64,000 nt of DNA from Frateuria hangzhouensis (GCF_026410505.1 NZ_JAPMIU010000004.1:186001-250000); one strand, 5' to 3'. Positions 19,250 through 28,905 are shown, numbered from the stretch's first letter. Notes: generated by a model from the sequence alone, not told the origin. Translations and numbers: made by a program.

Positions 19250-20932
19250 TCAATCCGGCGGCCGGTTTGCCGCTCTTTCGACCTTGCCGTCACGCCGCAG
19301 CGCACTGACGATCAGGCTCAGCCCCAGCGCCCCCGCCGCGATGATGAAAAGCGTGGAGAGAATCGGCAGCCCGAACAGCATTGGCCCGGTCTGCATGCGC
19401 GCGGTCAGCGCGCCGCCGACGACCAGCGCCGCGATGATCAGGCCGGTGCTGATGCGGTTGGCGATCTTTTGCAGGCTTTCCATCATGTGCGACTCCTCCA
19501 GCCCGTCCACGCGCACGCGCAGGCGGTTCTGCGCCAGCGTGCGCAGGATCGCCGCGACGTGCTGCGGGGTGTGCCGCGCCAGCTCCTGCATGTCCAGCCA
19601 TTCGCTGGCCAGGCTGGCCGGGGAGAGCGTGCCCAGCGCCTGCCGCCGCATCACCTTCTGCAGGTGGTCCTCGACCACGCGGCGGGTATCGAGGGTCGGG
19701 TCGAGCGCGGCGGTGACCGCCTCGAGGTTGAGCAGGGTCTTGCCCAGGATGCTGAGCTCCGCCGGCGGCCGCAGCCCGCAGGATGCGCCCACGCGGGCCA
19801 GTTCCAGCACCAGCCGGCCCTCGGAGAATTGCCGGCTGGAGTTGTGCAGGCCGACGTAGCTGGCCACCAGTTGCTCGACCTGGCGCTTGTACAGGTTGTG
19901 GCGGAAGTCCTCCAGCGCGGTGCCCATGGTCTCGTTGATCTCGGCGACCTGGTCGCCGTTGCCCGAGATCGCGCCCAACATCAGCTTGAGCAGCCGGTGC
20001 CGCGTGCGGGGCACCAACCGCACCACCATCCCCAGGTCGAACAGCGCCAGCCGGTGGTCCTCCATCAGCAGCACGTTGCCCGGGTGCGGGTCGGCGTGGA
20101 CCAGGCCGTGCACGAACACCTGGTCGAGATAGGCGCGCAGCAGCTCCCTGGCCTGCTCCTGCAGCGGGTGGTCGACGCGCCGCAGCGCGGGGATGTGGGT
20201 GACCTTGATACCGCGCACGCGCTGCATGGTGAGCACGCGGGTGGTGGTGAAGTCGGCCAGCGGCAGCGGCACGTAGAGCAGATCGTAGCCGCGCAGGTTC
20301 TCGGCGAAGCGGCGCAGGTTCTCCGCCTCCAGCTCGAAGTTGATCTCGTTGGCCAGGCTGTGGCGCAGCTCGTTGACCAGCGCGGCGAAGCCGTAGCGGC
20401 GGCCGACGTCGGTCATGCGGTCGGCGGCGCCGGCCAGCTTCTCCAGGATCGCCAGATCCTCGCGCAGGGTCTGGGCGATGTTTGGCCGCTGCACCTTGAG
20501 CACCACCTCGCGCCCGTCGTGCAGGACGGCCGCGTGCACCTGCGCCATCGAACCGGCGGCCAGCGGTTCGTCGTCGAAGTCGGCGAACAGCGTGCCGATG
20601 CGCGCGCCCAGTTCCGCCTCGACGATCACGCGCACCTCGGCCACCGGCACCGGTGCGACATCGTCCTGCATCCGCTCCAGTTCCGCGATGTAGGGCGCCG
20701 GCACCATGTCCGGGCGCGTCGACAGCGCCTGGCCGACCTTGATGAAGGTCGGCCCCAGTGCTTCGAGGTCATCGACGAACTGCTTTGGTTGACCCGGCTT
20801 GACCGCGTCTTCCTCGTCGGCCAGCGCGGCCTCCTGGATGTCCAGTTCGAGCCCGCTGAACAACCCGGCCTTGCGGTAGCGCAGGAGGAACGCACCGATC
20901 CGGGCATAGCGGGACAGACGGCTGGTTTCGTT
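19250..20932 (-). CDS. ABC1/UbiB-family atypical kinase
   Basis: A 560-residue UbiB-like protein. Signature blocks are KVGQALSTRP (66-75), the Ala-rich nucleotide loop AAGSMAQVHAA (126-136), NEINFELEAENLRRFAEN, HADPHPGNVLL and the metal-binding DLGMV, ending in two membrane helices. UbiB proteins support ubiquinone synthesis through an ATPase-like activity. The usual ubiE-ubiJ neighbours are absent here, so it could be the housekeeping UbiB or a paralogue. The GTG at 20932 is preferred: GGAG lies 9 nt upstream, while the GTG six codons earlier has no such site. Confidence 0.88.
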   Translation of the reverse strand, partial: NETSRLSRYARIGAFLLRYRKAGLFSGLELDIQEAALADEEDAVKPGQPKQFVDDLEALGPTFIKVGQALSTRPDMVPAPYIAELERMQDDVAPVPVAEVRVIVEAELGARIGTLFADFDDEPLAAGSMAQVHAAVLHDGREVVLKVQRPNIAQTLREDLAILEKLAGAADRMTDVGRRYGFAALVNELRHSLANEINFELEAENLRRFAENLRGYDLLYVPLPLADFTTTRVLTMQRVRGIKVTHIPALRRVDHPLQEQARELLRAYLDQVFVHGLVHADPHPGNVLLMEDHRLALFDLGMVVRLVPRTRHRLLKLMLGAISGNGDQVAEINETMGTALEDFRHNLYKRQVEQLVASYVGLHNSSRQFSEGRLVLELARVGASCGLRPPAELSILGKTLLNLEAVTAALDPTLDTRRVVEDHLQKVMRRQALGTLSPASLASEWLDMQELARHTPQHVAAILRTLAQNRLRVRVDGLEESHMMESLQKIANRISTGLIIAALVVGGALTARMQTGPMLFGLPILSTLFIIAAGALGLSLIVSALRRDGKVERAANRPPD

Positions 20933-21205
20933 CACGCCTTCGGGCTCCACGCTGTGGTCTGGCGATCGACGCAGCGTGGAGTGGAGGGCGGCAACAGGGC
21001 GTCAAGGCAGCGCGGCCGGATCAATGCGAGGCAGCGGGAGGACCGCGCACCATCCGCACATGGTGAGCCCGCATGCAGGGCCCCCTTCGTCGTTCTCCCT
21101 GGGCACGGGCCGCAGCCCGACGTCGAAGGGTGCACCCGTCGGTTTCACGCGCCGGTGATCGCCGAGCCGTTCTGCTTGCCGGGAACCCGTTCCGGAGCCC
21201 AAGCG

Positions 21206-21382
21206 ATGTCCTCGTTCTCGCTCTACCTGCTCGGCATCCTCGTGCTGATCGCCGGCCTGGCCTACGTTGCCTGGCTGATGCACGTGCCGCTGCCATGGAT
21301 CGGCGCCGGGGTGATCGTGGTGTTCGGGCTGGGTATCCTGGGCGCGGTCAAGCACACCCAGCGGCGCGATCCGCCGAATTAG
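21206..21382 (+). CDS. Small two-helix membrane protein (58 aa)
   Basis: A 58-residue ORF starting MSSFSLYLLGILVLIAGLAY with GGAG 8-12 nt upstream. Two hydrophobic helices (residues ~5-24 and ~31-48) are separated by HVPLPW, and the tail HTQRRDPPN is charged, predicting a hairpin with a cytoplasmic tail. It is alone between the divergent kinase gene and the convergent patatin gene. Function is unknown. The ribosome-binding site, codon use and clean hydrophobic pattern support a real gene. Confidence 0.72.
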   Translation: MSSFSLYLLGILVLIAGLAYVAWLMHVPLPWIGAGVIVVFGLGILGAVKHTQRRDPPN

Positions 21383-21409
21383 ACCGGCCCTCTTCGGCGC
21401 GGCCTGCGG

Positions 21410-22315
21410 TCAGTGCACGGCGACCGGCGTCGGCGCCTGTCGCGCGCCAGCCAGTCGCGCCCGCAGCAGCGGCATCGCCGCCAGCGCAGCCTTCTCGCCT
21501 TCCATGATCGCGCGGTCCTTCTGTGCGAAATCGGTGGCGCCGATGCCGGCCACGTCGGGTCGGATCACGATGTCGGCGCGCGCCAGCTCCTGCGCGCCCA
21601 GGTGCTGGCCCATGATCGTCACCGAGCGGCCGACGATGCCCAGCATGTCGTCGGGCAGGCTACCGTCGCTGCGCGCAGAGATGTCCACCGCGATGACGAA
21701 ATCCGCGCCCAGCTCGCGCGCGGCGTCCACCGGCACCGGGCTGACCACGCCGCCGTCGACGTAGTGCCGGGCGCCGATCGCCACCGGCTCGAACACGCCG
21801 GGAACGCTGCAGGAGGCGCGCACGGCGCGGCCGGTGCCACCTTGCCGGAACACGGTGCGGCGGCCGCTCTCCAGCTCGGTGGCGACCGCTGCGAAGGGTC
21901 GCTGCAGCCGCTCGATCGGGCGCTGGTGCACCAGGTCGTCGACGTAGTCCTGCAGTTTGCGGCCCTGCACCAGGCCGCCACCGAACAGCCGTACGTCGCG
22001 GATCGAGGCCTCGTCCAGTGCAATGGCCGCCTGCTGCATGGCGAAGGCATCCATGCCGCTGGCGTAAAGCGCGCCGACCACGCTGCCGGCGCTGGTGCCC
22101 GCGACCACGTCCGCTTCGATGCCGTTGGCCTGCAGCATCTTGATCACGCCGATGTGCGCGAAGCCCTTGGCCGCACCGCCGCCGAGCGCCAGGCCGATCA
22201 CCAGCTTGCGCGGCGCCGCGGGTGCTACCGGTGGCGGCGTGCGCACGGGCGCGCAGCCGGCCAGGGCGACGGCGAGAAGCAGCAGGAAGCGGAAGCGTTG
22301 GGCCATCGGAGGCAT
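21410..22315 (-). CDS. Patatin-like phospholipase lipoprotein (RssA-like)
   Basis: A 301-residue acyl hydrolase. A lipoprotein signal ends in the lipobox LAGC (Cys21), so the protein should be membrane-anchored. The patatin fold has the oxyanion loop GGGAAKGFAHIG (45-56), the nucleophile elbow GTSAGS with Ser75, and the catalytic dyad DGG with Asp187. This arrangement resembles RssA/NTE-type bacterial lipases. Start codons at 22315 and 22306 are both possible because neither has a clear ribosome-binding site. It is monocistronic; the physiological lipid substrate is not known. Confidence 0.9.
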   Translation of the reverse strand: MPPMAQRFRFLLLLAVALAGCAPVRTPPPVAPAAPRKLVIGLALGGGAAKGFAHIGVIKMLQANGIEADVVAGTSAGSVVGALYASGMDAFAMQQAAIALDEASIRDVRLFGGGLVQGRKLQDYVDDLVHQRPIERLQRPFAAVATELESGRRTVFRQGGTGRAVRASCSVPGVFEPVAIGARHYVDGGVVSPVPVDAARELGADFVIAVDISARSDGSLPDDMLGIVGRSVTIMGQHLGAQELARADIVIRPDVAGIGATDFAQKDRAIMEGEKAALAAMPLLRARLAGARQAPTPVAVH

Positions 22316-22413
22316 CGGCAGGGAATGGAGCGGAGAGCTTGCGGCAGCGCGGTGGCGGAACCGGGGCGGGCCGCGGCAAGCGCACGGGCGCCTGCCGCCT
22401 GCCGCCTGCCGGC

Positions 22414-23430
22414 TCAGGCGTAGGCGACGTCGGCCTCGCGGTGGTAGCGCGTGGCCACCTCCACCTCGCCCCGGGAGCCGAGGAACACCGGTACGCGCTG
22501 GTGCAGGCCGGTCGGCTGCAACTCCAGGATACGCTCGCGGCCGGTGGTAGCCGCGCCGCCGGCCTGCTCGACGATGAAGGCCATCGGATTGGCCTCGTAC
22601 ATCAGTCGCAGCTTGCCGCCCTGGGCCCTGATCTTGGCGTCCAGCGGATAGAAGAACACGCCGCCGCGGGTCACGATGCGGTGCACGTCGGCCACCATCG
22701 AGGCCACCCAGCGCATGTTGAAATCCTTGCCGCGCGGGCCTTCCTTGCCGGCCAGCAGTTCGCTCACGTAGCGCTGCATCGGCGCTTCCCAGTGGCGCTG
22801 GTTGGACATGTTGATGGCGAACTCGCCGGTCTGCTCGGGGATGCGGATGTCGCGCCGGCTCAGCATGAAACTGCCCACCTCGCGGTCCAGCGTGAACTCA
22901 TGGGTGCCGTGGCCGAAGGTGAGTACCAGCAGCGTGGCCGGGCCATAGACCACGTAGCCGGCGGCCAGCTGCCGCGTGCCCGGTTGCAGGAAGTCCTCGA
23001 CCTTCGGCTGCACCACGTCCTCCGGACAGCGCAGCACCGAGAAGATGGTGCCGACGGAGATGTTCACGTCGATGTTGGACGAGCCGTCCAGCGGATCGAA
23101 CAGCAGCAGGTGGTTGCCCTTCGGATACATGTCGGGGATCGGCTGCGGGTCTTCCATTTCCTCCGACGCGCACGCGGCCAGGTGGCCGCCCCAGGCGTTG
23201 GCTTCCAGCAGGATCTCGTTGGAGATCACGTCCAGCTTCTTCTGCGCCTCGCCTTGCACGTTGTCACTGCCGGCATTGCCCAGCACGCCGCCCAGCGCGC
23301 CCTTGCTGGTGGCCACCGCGATGCGCTTGCAGGCGCGCGCGACCACCTCGATCAACAGCGACAGCTCGGCGTTGATGTGGCCGGCGCGGCGTTCCTCGAT
23401 CAGGAACTGGATCAGCGAGACAGGCTTCAT
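22414..23430 (-). CDS. fbp: Fructose-1,6-bisphosphatase class I
   Basis: Hydrolyses fructose 1,6-bisphosphate to fructose 6-phosphate, the committed step of gluconeogenesis. The protein is 338 residues from the ATG at 23430 ([17 protein letters not shown]). The metal- and substrate-binding motif [20 protein letters not shown] is around residues 110-129, and the C-terminal [17 protein letters not shown] with [16 protein letters not shown] matches class I enzymes. It is a single gene separate from the patatin gene by about 100 bp. Confidence 0.97.
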   Translation of the reverse strand: MKPVSLIQFLIEERRAGHINAELSLLIEVVARACKRIAVATSKGALGGVLGNAGSDNVQGEAQKKLDVISNEILLEANAWGGHLAACASEEMEDPQPIPDMYPKGNHLLLFDPLDGSSNIDVNISVGTIFSVLRCPEDVVQPKVEDFLQPGTRQLAAGYVVYGPATLLVLTFGHGTHEFTLDREVGSFMLSRRDIRIPEQTGEFAINMSNQRHWEAPMQRYVSELLAGKEGPRGKDFNMRWVASMVADVHRIVTRGGVFFYPLDAKIRAQGGKLRLMYEANPMAFIVEQAGGAATTGRERILELQPTGLHQRVPVFLGSRGEVEVATRYHREADVAYA

Positions 23431-23651
23431 GTCGGGTCCGTGGCAGGAAGGAACGCGCATTCTAGAGCGTTGCGGCAAGCGCAGGCCGTGAATCGCGAGC
23501 GCGCGTTGCGAGCGCGTACAGCTCCTGGCTCCTTGTCCTGCAGGCAGGGGAGCGGCCGTCCGCGATGGCGCACGCGATTTGCCCCACTACTGACATCACG
23601 CTGGCAGCAGCCCCGGCGCATCCTGCCCACCTTGCAACGGAGGCGATGGCG

Positions 23652-24260
23652 ATGCGCGACACGATCTATTTCCTGGTGTTCGACGGTTTTGCCGATTGGC
23701 AGGCAGCGCTGGCCCTGTGCGAAGTGCGCCGCCCGGGCGACTGGCAGGTGGCGACAGTGGGGTTCACCCGCGCGCCGGTGTTGTCGATGGGCGGGCTGAC
23801 GGTGCAACCGGAGCTGAGCCTGGCCGAGCTGGACTTTGCGCGTGCGGCGCTCGCCCTGGTGCCCGGCGGCCACCTGTGGCAGCGCGGCGAAGGGGCCTCG
23901 GCCGTGGCCGCGCTGCGCCATCTGCACGGTGCCGGCTCGGTGGTGGCCGGGATCGACAGCGGCGTGCTGGCGTTGGCCCGCGCCGGCCTGCTCGACGGCT
24001 GCCGACACACCGGCAACTGGGCCGGGCATATCGACGCGCAGGTACCCGGCTACGCCGGCAGCGGGCAGTACGACGCCTCGGTGCTGGCAGTCAGCGACGG
24101 CGGCACCATCACCGCCAGCCACCTGGGCAGCGTGGAGTTCGCGCACGAGGTGATCCGCACGCTGGACCTCTATGCCCCGGCCGACCGCGAGCACTGGTAC
24201 CGCCTGTTCAAACACGCCCAGTTGCCACCGTGGTGCGTAGGCACGGCGGCGGCCGCATGA
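23652..24260 (+). CDS. DJ-1/PfpI-like protein without the catalytic cysteine
   Basis: A 202-residue class I glutamine amidotransferase-like protein (MRDTIYFLVFDGFADWQAAL). The fold is clear: DGFADWQ at 11-17, LVPGGHLW near 69, and the post-elbow helix LALARAGLLDGCRHTGNW. At the nucleophile elbow, where relatives read AICxxT/G, this protein reads GIDSGVL, so the catalytic Cys is replaced by Asp102 with Ser103 next to it. It may be a pseudoenzyme or have changed chemistry. GGAGG lies 8 nt upstream of the ATG at 23652. The stop overlaps the next ORF's upstream ATG as ATGA, heading a coupled operon. Confidence 0.87.
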   Translation: MRDTIYFLVFDGFADWQAALALCEVRRPGDWQVATVGFTRAPVLSMGGLTVQPELSLAELDFARAALALVPGGHLWQRGEGASAVAALRHLHGAGSVVAGIDSGVLALARAGLLDGCRHTGNWAGHIDAQVPGYAGSGQYDASVLAVSDGGTITASHLGSVEFAHEVIRTLDLYAPADREHWYRLFKHAQLPPWCVGTAAAA

Positions 24261-24271
24261 GGAGCCACACC

Positions 24272-24430
24272 ATGCATCCGATCCTGCAACGCGTCGCCGG
24301 CGCCTATGGTCCGCTGGGCGCACGCAATCGTCTGGTGGAGGGGGCACCACCGCCTCCCGCGCTGGCGCCGCCGCACCGTCGACTCACGCTCGTTGCGTTG
24401 CTGGGTGCGCTATGCGGGAAGCGCCCGTGA
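24272..24430 (+). CDS. Possible 52-aa coupled small protein
   Basis: The ORF begins MHPILQRVAGAYGPLGARNR and ends [10 protein letters not shown]. It has AGGAG seven nt before its ATG and lies exactly between two genes: an in-frame ATG at 24257 overlaps the previous stop as ATGA, and its own stop overlaps the NIPSNAP alternative GTG as GTGA. The protein is Pro/Arg/Leu-rich with no recognised domain, and third-position GC is weaker than in neighbours. It could be a real small protein or a leader peptide that couples translation. Confidence 0.4.
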   Translation: MHPILQRVAGAYGPLGARNRLVEGAPPPPALAPPHRRLTLVALLGALCGKRP

Positions 24431-25164
24431 GCGGCCACGAGGTGTTCGAGCTGCGCCAGTACACGCTGCGCCCGGGCCAGCGCGACCGGCTGGTCGAGCT
24501 GTTCGAGCGCGAGTTCGTCGAGTCGCAGGAGGCGCTCGGCATGCGCCTGCCCGGGCAGTTCCGCGACCTCGACGATCCGGACCGCTTCGTCTGGTTGCGC
24601 AGCTTCGAGAACATGGAGGCGCGCGCCGCGGCGCTGGCGTCGTTCTACGACGGCCCGGTCTGGCGCGCGCACCGCGAGGCGGCCAACGCCACCATGCTCG
24701 ATTCGGACGACGTGTTGCTGTTGCGACCGGTCCAGGCCTTCGCGCTGCATGCGCTGGCCCGGCCCGCGCCTGGCGAACACGCGAGCGCGGGCCTGCTCAC
24801 GGCCACCATCTGCCCGCTGCCGCCGGGCAACGCCGCCGCGCTGGCGCGCCACTTCGATGCGCAGGTGCGGCCGGTGCTGGAACGGCTCGGTGCGTCGATG
24901 CTGGCGCAGTTCCTCACCGAGCCGGCACGCAATACCTTCCCGCGGCTGCCGGTGCGCGAGGGCGAAAGCGTGTTCGTCTGGTTCGCCGCCTTTGTCGACG
25001 CGCCGGCACAGGCGCGCCACCAGGCCATGGCGGCGCTCGACCCGGTCGTCGATGCGTGGATCCATCGCCTTGACGCCATGCCGCAGATCCTGCGCCTGGC
25101 ACCCGCGCCGCGTTCGCTGCTGCGCGGCATCCCAACGACCTGCGCACCCCGGGAGCACGCATGA
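24412..25164 (+). CDS. NIPSNAP-family protein
   Basis: A 250-residue protein with two NIPSNAP/ferredoxin-like alpha-beta repeats: the first begins [20 protein letters not shown] (residues ~11-30), the second around residue 130 ([20 protein letters not shown]). NIPSNAP proteins are dimeric alpha-beta barrel-like folds of uncertain chemistry. The ATG at 24412 or the GTG at 24427 could be the start; the GTG has GGGAAG upstream and GTGA overlap with the preceding ORF. Its 3' end overlaps the GFA gene as ATGA. The operon context suggests oxidative or electrophile stress. Confidence 0.85.
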   Translation: MREAPVSGHEVFELRQYTLRPGQRDRLVELFEREFVESQEALGMRLPGQFRDLDDPDRFVWLRSFENMEARAAALASFYDGPVWRAHREAANATMLDSDDVLLLRPVQAFALHALARPAPGEHASAGLLTATICPLPPGNAAALARHFDAQVRPVLERLGASMLAQFLTEPARNTFPRLPVREGESVFVWFAAFVDAPAQARHQAMAALDPVVDAWIHRLDAMPQILRLAPAPRSLLRGIPTTCAPREHA

Positions 25165-25565
25165 CCAAGACCTATCACGGCAGCTGCCACTGCGGCGCGG
25201 TGCGCTTCGCCGCCGACATCGACCTGGCCGCCGGCACCGGCCGCTGCAACTGCTCGATGTGCAGCAAGACACGCCGCTGGGCCGCGATCGTCAAGCCGGC
25301 GGCCTTCCGCCTGCTGGACGGCGAAGCGTCACTGGCCGATTACCAGTTCGGCAGCCTCAGCCTGCATTACCGCTTCTGCCGGCACTGCGGCATCCAGCCG
25401 TTCGCCAGCGGTCACCTGGAGCAACTGGGTGGCGACTTCGTCAGCGTCAACCTGGCCTGCCTGGACGACGCCACCTCGCAGGAACTGGCCGAAGCGCCGG
25501 TACGCTATTTCGACGGGCGCCACGACAACTGGGCGAATTCGCCGTCGGAAACCAGCTATCTCTAA
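25161..25565 (+). CDS. GFA-family (CENP-V/GFA domain) zinc protein
   Basis: A 134-residue protein of the glutathione-dependent formaldehyde-activating-like fold. The zinc cysteines are all present: SCHCGAVRF near residue 9, RCNCSMCSK near 30 and [10 protein letters not shown] near 73. The family name comes from Paracoccus Gfa, but most members have no shown activity with formaldehyde. It overlaps the NIPSNAP stop by four bases and lies 12 bp before a glutathione transferase, consistent with a thiol-dependent detoxification operon. Confidence 0.92.
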   Translation: MTKTYHGSCHCGAVRFAADIDLAAGTGRCNCSMCSKTRRWAAIVKPAAFRLLDGEASLADYQFGSLSLHYRFCRHCGIQPFASGHLEQLGGDFVSVNLACLDDATSQELAEAPVRYFDGRHDNWANSPSETSYL

Positions 25566-25577
25566 GGAGCCGCACGC

Positions 25578-26204
25578 ATGAGCCCATCGAAAGTCACCTT
25601 TTTCCACGCGCCGCAATCGCGCTCGGGCGGCACCCTGGCGCTGCTCGAAGAGCTGGGCGTGGATTACGACCTGCACCTGCTCGACCTCAAGGCCGGCACG
25701 CAGCGCGATCCGGCCTATCTGGCGCTCAATCCGCTGGGCAAGGTACCGGCGATCCGCCACGACGGGGTGATGGTCACCGAACAGCCGGCGGTCATGATGT
25801 ACCTGGCCGACCTGTACCCGCAGGCGGGCCTGGCACCGGCCATCGGCGATCCACTGCGCGGCACGTATCTGCGCTGGATGGTGTTCTACGGCTCCTGCTT
25901 CGAGCCGGCGCTGGTCGACCATTCCATGCAGCGCGACCCGGCGCCGCACGCGACCTCGCCCTACGGCACCTGGCAGGAAGTACTCGACACCCTCGTCGCC
26001 CAGCTCACGCCCGGGCCCTGGCTGCTCGGCGAGCGCTTCACGGCCGCCGACGTGCTGTGGGGTAACGCGTTGCACTGGACCACGATGTTCAAGCTGGTTC
26101 CCGATACGCCGCCGGTGCGCGCGTACATCGACCGGGTGCGCGCGCGCCCGGCGATGCAGCGGGCCGAGGCGAAGGATGCCGGGTTCCTCGCCAGCCAGGG
26201 TTGA
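25578..26204 (+). CDS. Glutathione S-transferase family protein
   Basis: A 208-residue GST. The thioredoxin-like N-domain starts KVTFFHAPQSRSGGTLALLEEL, contains the cis-Pro site NPLGKVPAI and the glutathione-binding MVTEQPAVMMYLADLYP. The all-helical C-domain contains LLGERFTAADVLWGNALHW. Ser9-11 region residues are candidates for glutathione activation. It is the fifth gene of the coupled series starting at 23652, followed at 126 bp by a WYL regulator. The substrate cannot be read from sequence. Confidence 0.92.
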   Translation: MSPSKVTFFHAPQSRSGGTLALLEELGVDYDLHLLDLKAGTQRDPAYLALNPLGKVPAIRHDGVMVTEQPAVMMYLADLYPQAGLAPAIGDPLRGTYLRWMVFYGSCFEPALVDHSMQRDPAPHATSPYGTWQEVLDTLVAQLTPGPWLLGERFTAADVLWGNALHWTTMFKLVPDTPPVRAYIDRVRARPAMQRAEAKDAGFLASQG

Positions 26205-26330
26205 CCTCGCACGGCGCCGCGCCTGCTCCTTCTCCTCCGGCCCCGCCGGAGAAGAGGACCGGGGAGCGGCGAGCGCCCGATGCATCGCGGCGGGGTGGCC
26301 CGCGCGCCGCGCCTCGGCGATCATGCCCGC

Positions 26331-27032
26331 ATGCGCCGCGCCGATCGCCTGTTCCTCATCATCCATGCCCTGCGCGGTCGCCGCACCGCGCTGCAGGCGC
26401 GCTCGCTCGCCGAGACGCTGGGCGTGTCGCTGCGCACGGTCTATCGCGACGTCGCCGACCTGCAGCTCTCCGGCGTGCCGATCGAGGGCGAGGTCGGCGT
26501 CGGTTACGTGCTGCGCAAGGGCGCGGACATCCCGCCGCTGATGTTCACCGCCGAAGAGCTCGAATCGCTGGTGGTCGGCACGCGTTTCGTGCGTGCCTTC
26601 GCCGGTGAACGCCTGGCCCAGGGCGCGCAGGCCGCGCTGATGAAGATCGAGGCGGTGCTGCCGCCGGAGCTGCGCGAACGCGCCGGACGCACGCGCATCT
26701 ACGCGCCGGTCTACCGCGACGAGATGAAGCTGGCCTTCGCCGCACGGATCGACCGCCTGCACGCGGCGATCGAGGGCCAGCTCGTGCTGCGGCTGGTCTA
26801 CCGCGACGAAGCGGGCCAGACCAGCACGCGCGACGTCGAGCCGCTGTGCCTGGCGTTCTGGGGCGGCAAGTGGACGCTGGGCAGCTGGTGCCGCCTGCGC
26901 GGCGCGTTCCGCAACTTCCGGCCGGACCGCATCGACCAGTTCGACGAGACCGGCGAGCGCTTCGCGATGAGCGAGGGGCGCAACCTGGACGCCTATCTGG
27001 ATGCCATGCGCGGCTATTACGCCGGGGTCTGA
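26331..27032 (+). CDS. YafY-type HTH/WYL transcriptional regulator
   Basis: A 233-residue regulator. The N-terminal winged helix is MRRADRLFLIIHALRGRRTA then LAETLGVSLRTVYRDVADLQ, the standard YafY DeoR-like HTH. The WYL-type ligand domain occupies residues ~125-220 (LRLVYRDEAG, VEPLCLAFWGGKWTLGSWCRLR). The ATG at 26331 was chosen because the HTH begins there. YafY-like genes are often neighbours of small detoxification genes such as GFA and GST proteins; it probably controls the upstream operon, but no operator was identified. Confidence 0.9.
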   Translation: MRRADRLFLIIHALRGRRTALQARSLAETLGVSLRTVYRDVADLQLSGVPIEGEVGVGYVLRKGADIPPLMFTAEELESLVVGTRFVRAFAGERLAQGAQAALMKIEAVLPPELRERAGRTRIYAPVYRDEMKLAFAARIDRLHAAIEGQLVLRLVYRDEAGQTSTRDVEPLCLAFWGGKWTLGSWCRLRGAFRNFRPDRIDQFDETGERFAMSEGRNLDAYLDAMRGYYAGV

Positions 27033-27145
27033 GGCTTGCAGGCGGAGTCGAAGGGCCCACACCGGAGATCCCGATTCGGCGGCAGTGCATTCACCCGCAC
27101 GTCTTCTTTGCGATGATCACCGCATTCCCTCGCAAGGAGCTCCCC

Positions 27146-28903
27146 ATGAACCACCTGCTGGGCGGCCTGTTGGCCGCGGGCCTGTTGCTCGCCCCGGTCG
27201 TGCACGCCAACGATGCCGACGACCGCTTCAAGACGATCTACACCCACGAGTGGGCCTGGCGTACGGGGCAGGGCGACATCAGCGCGTCGGGCGAGCCGCA
27301 GCCGAACAACGGCCGGCTGGACAACGTCGATGCGCACAGCCAGCAGCAGCGGCTGGAGAAGTGGCAGGGCGTACTGGCCAGCCTGGAGGCGATCGACGCC
27401 GGGCAGCTGTCGCCGGCGAACCAGGTCAACTACGCCATCTACCACGCGCAGATCGCCAACCTGCTGGCCGGCCAGCGCTTCAAGGCCTGGCAGATGCCCT
27501 TCAACAGCGATTCGGCGTTCTGGAGCGACATCGGCTATGAGCTGGGCGGCGACCACCTGCGCACGGCCGCCGACTACCGTCGCTACCTCGACCGGTTGGC
27601 GCAGATCCCCGCCTACTTCGAGCAACAGGTCGCCAACATGCGGCTGGGCCTGAAGCGCGGCTTCAGCGTACCGCGCGCGGTGCTGGACGGGCGCGATGCC
27701 TCGATCGCCGCCGTGGCGGAACTGAAGGATCCCACCGCCAGCAGCTTCTACAAGCCGTTCAAGCAGATGCCCGGGGCGATCCCCGTCGACCAGGCGCAGG
27801 CGATGCGCGGCGAGGCCTTGCGGCGCATCCGCGACGAGGTGATTCCCGCGTACGCGAGGCTGCTGACCTTTTTCCGCCAGACCTACGTGCCGCACGCGCG
27901 CACCACGCTGGCGGCCGAGGCGATGCCCGACGGCAAGGCCTACTACCGCCAGCAGATCCGCGAATACACCACGCTGGACCTGGACCCCGACGCGATCCAC
28001 AAGATCGGCCTGGAGCAGGTGGCGATGATCCACGCGCAGATGCTGCAGACCATGAAGGAGAGCGGCTTCAAGGGCGACTTTCCCGCGTTCCTCCAGTACC
28101 TGCGCACCGACCCGCGGTTCTACGCCAAGACCCCGGAAGAACTGCTGCGGCGCACCGCCTGGGTCGCCAAGGAAGTGGACGGCCAGATGAGCCGCTTCTT
28201 CGGTCATCTGCCGCGCGCGCGCTTCGCCATCGTGCCGGTACCGGCCGACATCGCGCCGTATTACACCTCCGGCCGCGGCGGTGCGGATGCGTACCTGGTC
28301 AACACCTACGACCTGCCGTCGCGCCCGCTGTTCAACATGCCGGCGCTGACCTTGCACGAGTCCTACCCCGGCCATGCGCTGCAGCTGGAGCTGGCCGCCG
28401 AGCAGCAGGGGCAGCCGGCGTTCCGCCGCGAAAGCTACATCTCCGCCTTTGGCGAGGGCTGGGGCCTGTATTCGGAATACCTGGGCCGGGAGATGGGCAT
28501 CTACAAGACGCCCTACCAGCGCTTCGGCTACCTCACCTACCAGATGTGGCGCGCCTGCCGGCTGGTGGTCGACACCGGCATCCACCACCTGGGCTGGACG
28601 CGCCAGCAGGCGATCGACTACCTGACACAGAACACCGCGCTCTCCGCGCGCGAGATCGCCAATGAGGTGGACCGTTACATCAGCTGGCCGGGGCAGGCGC
28701 TGTCCTACGAGCTGGGGTACCTGAAGATCCGCGAGCTGCGCGGCAAGGCCGAGCACGCACTGGGCGCGAAGTTCGACCTGCGCCACTTCCACGACACCGT
28801 GCTGCAGCTGGGCTCGGTGCCGCTGCCGGTGCTGGAAAAGCGCATCGAGCGTTTTATCGCCGAAGGTGGCCCGGAGCCCGACTACGGTTGCGATTGCAAG
28901 TAA
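27146..28903 (+). CDS. Exported DUF885 family (metallopeptidase-like) protein
   Basis: A 585-residue protein with a signal peptide (MNHLLGGLLAAGLLLAPVV, cleavage near VHA-N). The DUF885 hallmark LHESYPGHALQLEL around residue 408 carries a HExxxxH-like metal site followed by the RESYISAFGEGWGLYSEYLG helix that supplies a downstream Glu. Such proteins are distantly related to M3/M32-like metallocarboxypeptidases and are predicted to be periplasmic. AAGGAG precedes the ATG at 27146 by 8 nt. The substrate is unknown. It is transcribed alone, followed by REP elements. Confidence 0.9.
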   Translation: MNHLLGGLLAAGLLLAPVVHANDADDRFKTIYTHEWAWRTGQGDISASGEPQPNNGRLDNVDAHSQQQRLEKWQGVLASLEAIDAGQLSPANQVNYAIYHAQIANLLAGQRFKAWQMPFNSDSAFWSDIGYELGGDHLRTAADYRRYLDRLAQIPAYFEQQVANMRLGLKRGFSVPRAVLDGRDASIAAVAELKDPTASSFYKPFKQMPGAIPVDQAQAMRGEALRRIRDEVIPAYARLLTFFRQTYVPHARTTLAAEAMPDGKAYYRQQIREYTTLDLDPDAIHKIGLEQVAMIHAQMLQTMKESGFKGDFPAFLQYLRTDPRFYAKTPEELLRRTAWVAKEVDGQMSRFFGHLPRARFAIVPVPADIAPYYTSGRGGADAYLVNTYDLPSRPLFNMPALTLHESYPGHALQLELAAEQQGQPAFRRESYISAFGEGWGLYSEYLGREMGIYKTPYQRFGYLTYQMWRACRLVVDTGIHHLGWTRQQAIDYLTQNTALSAREIANEVDRYISWPGQALSYELGYLKIRELRGKAEHALGAKFDLRHFHDTVLQLGSVPLPVLEKRIERFIAEGGPEPDYGCDCK

Positions 28904-28905
28904 CT

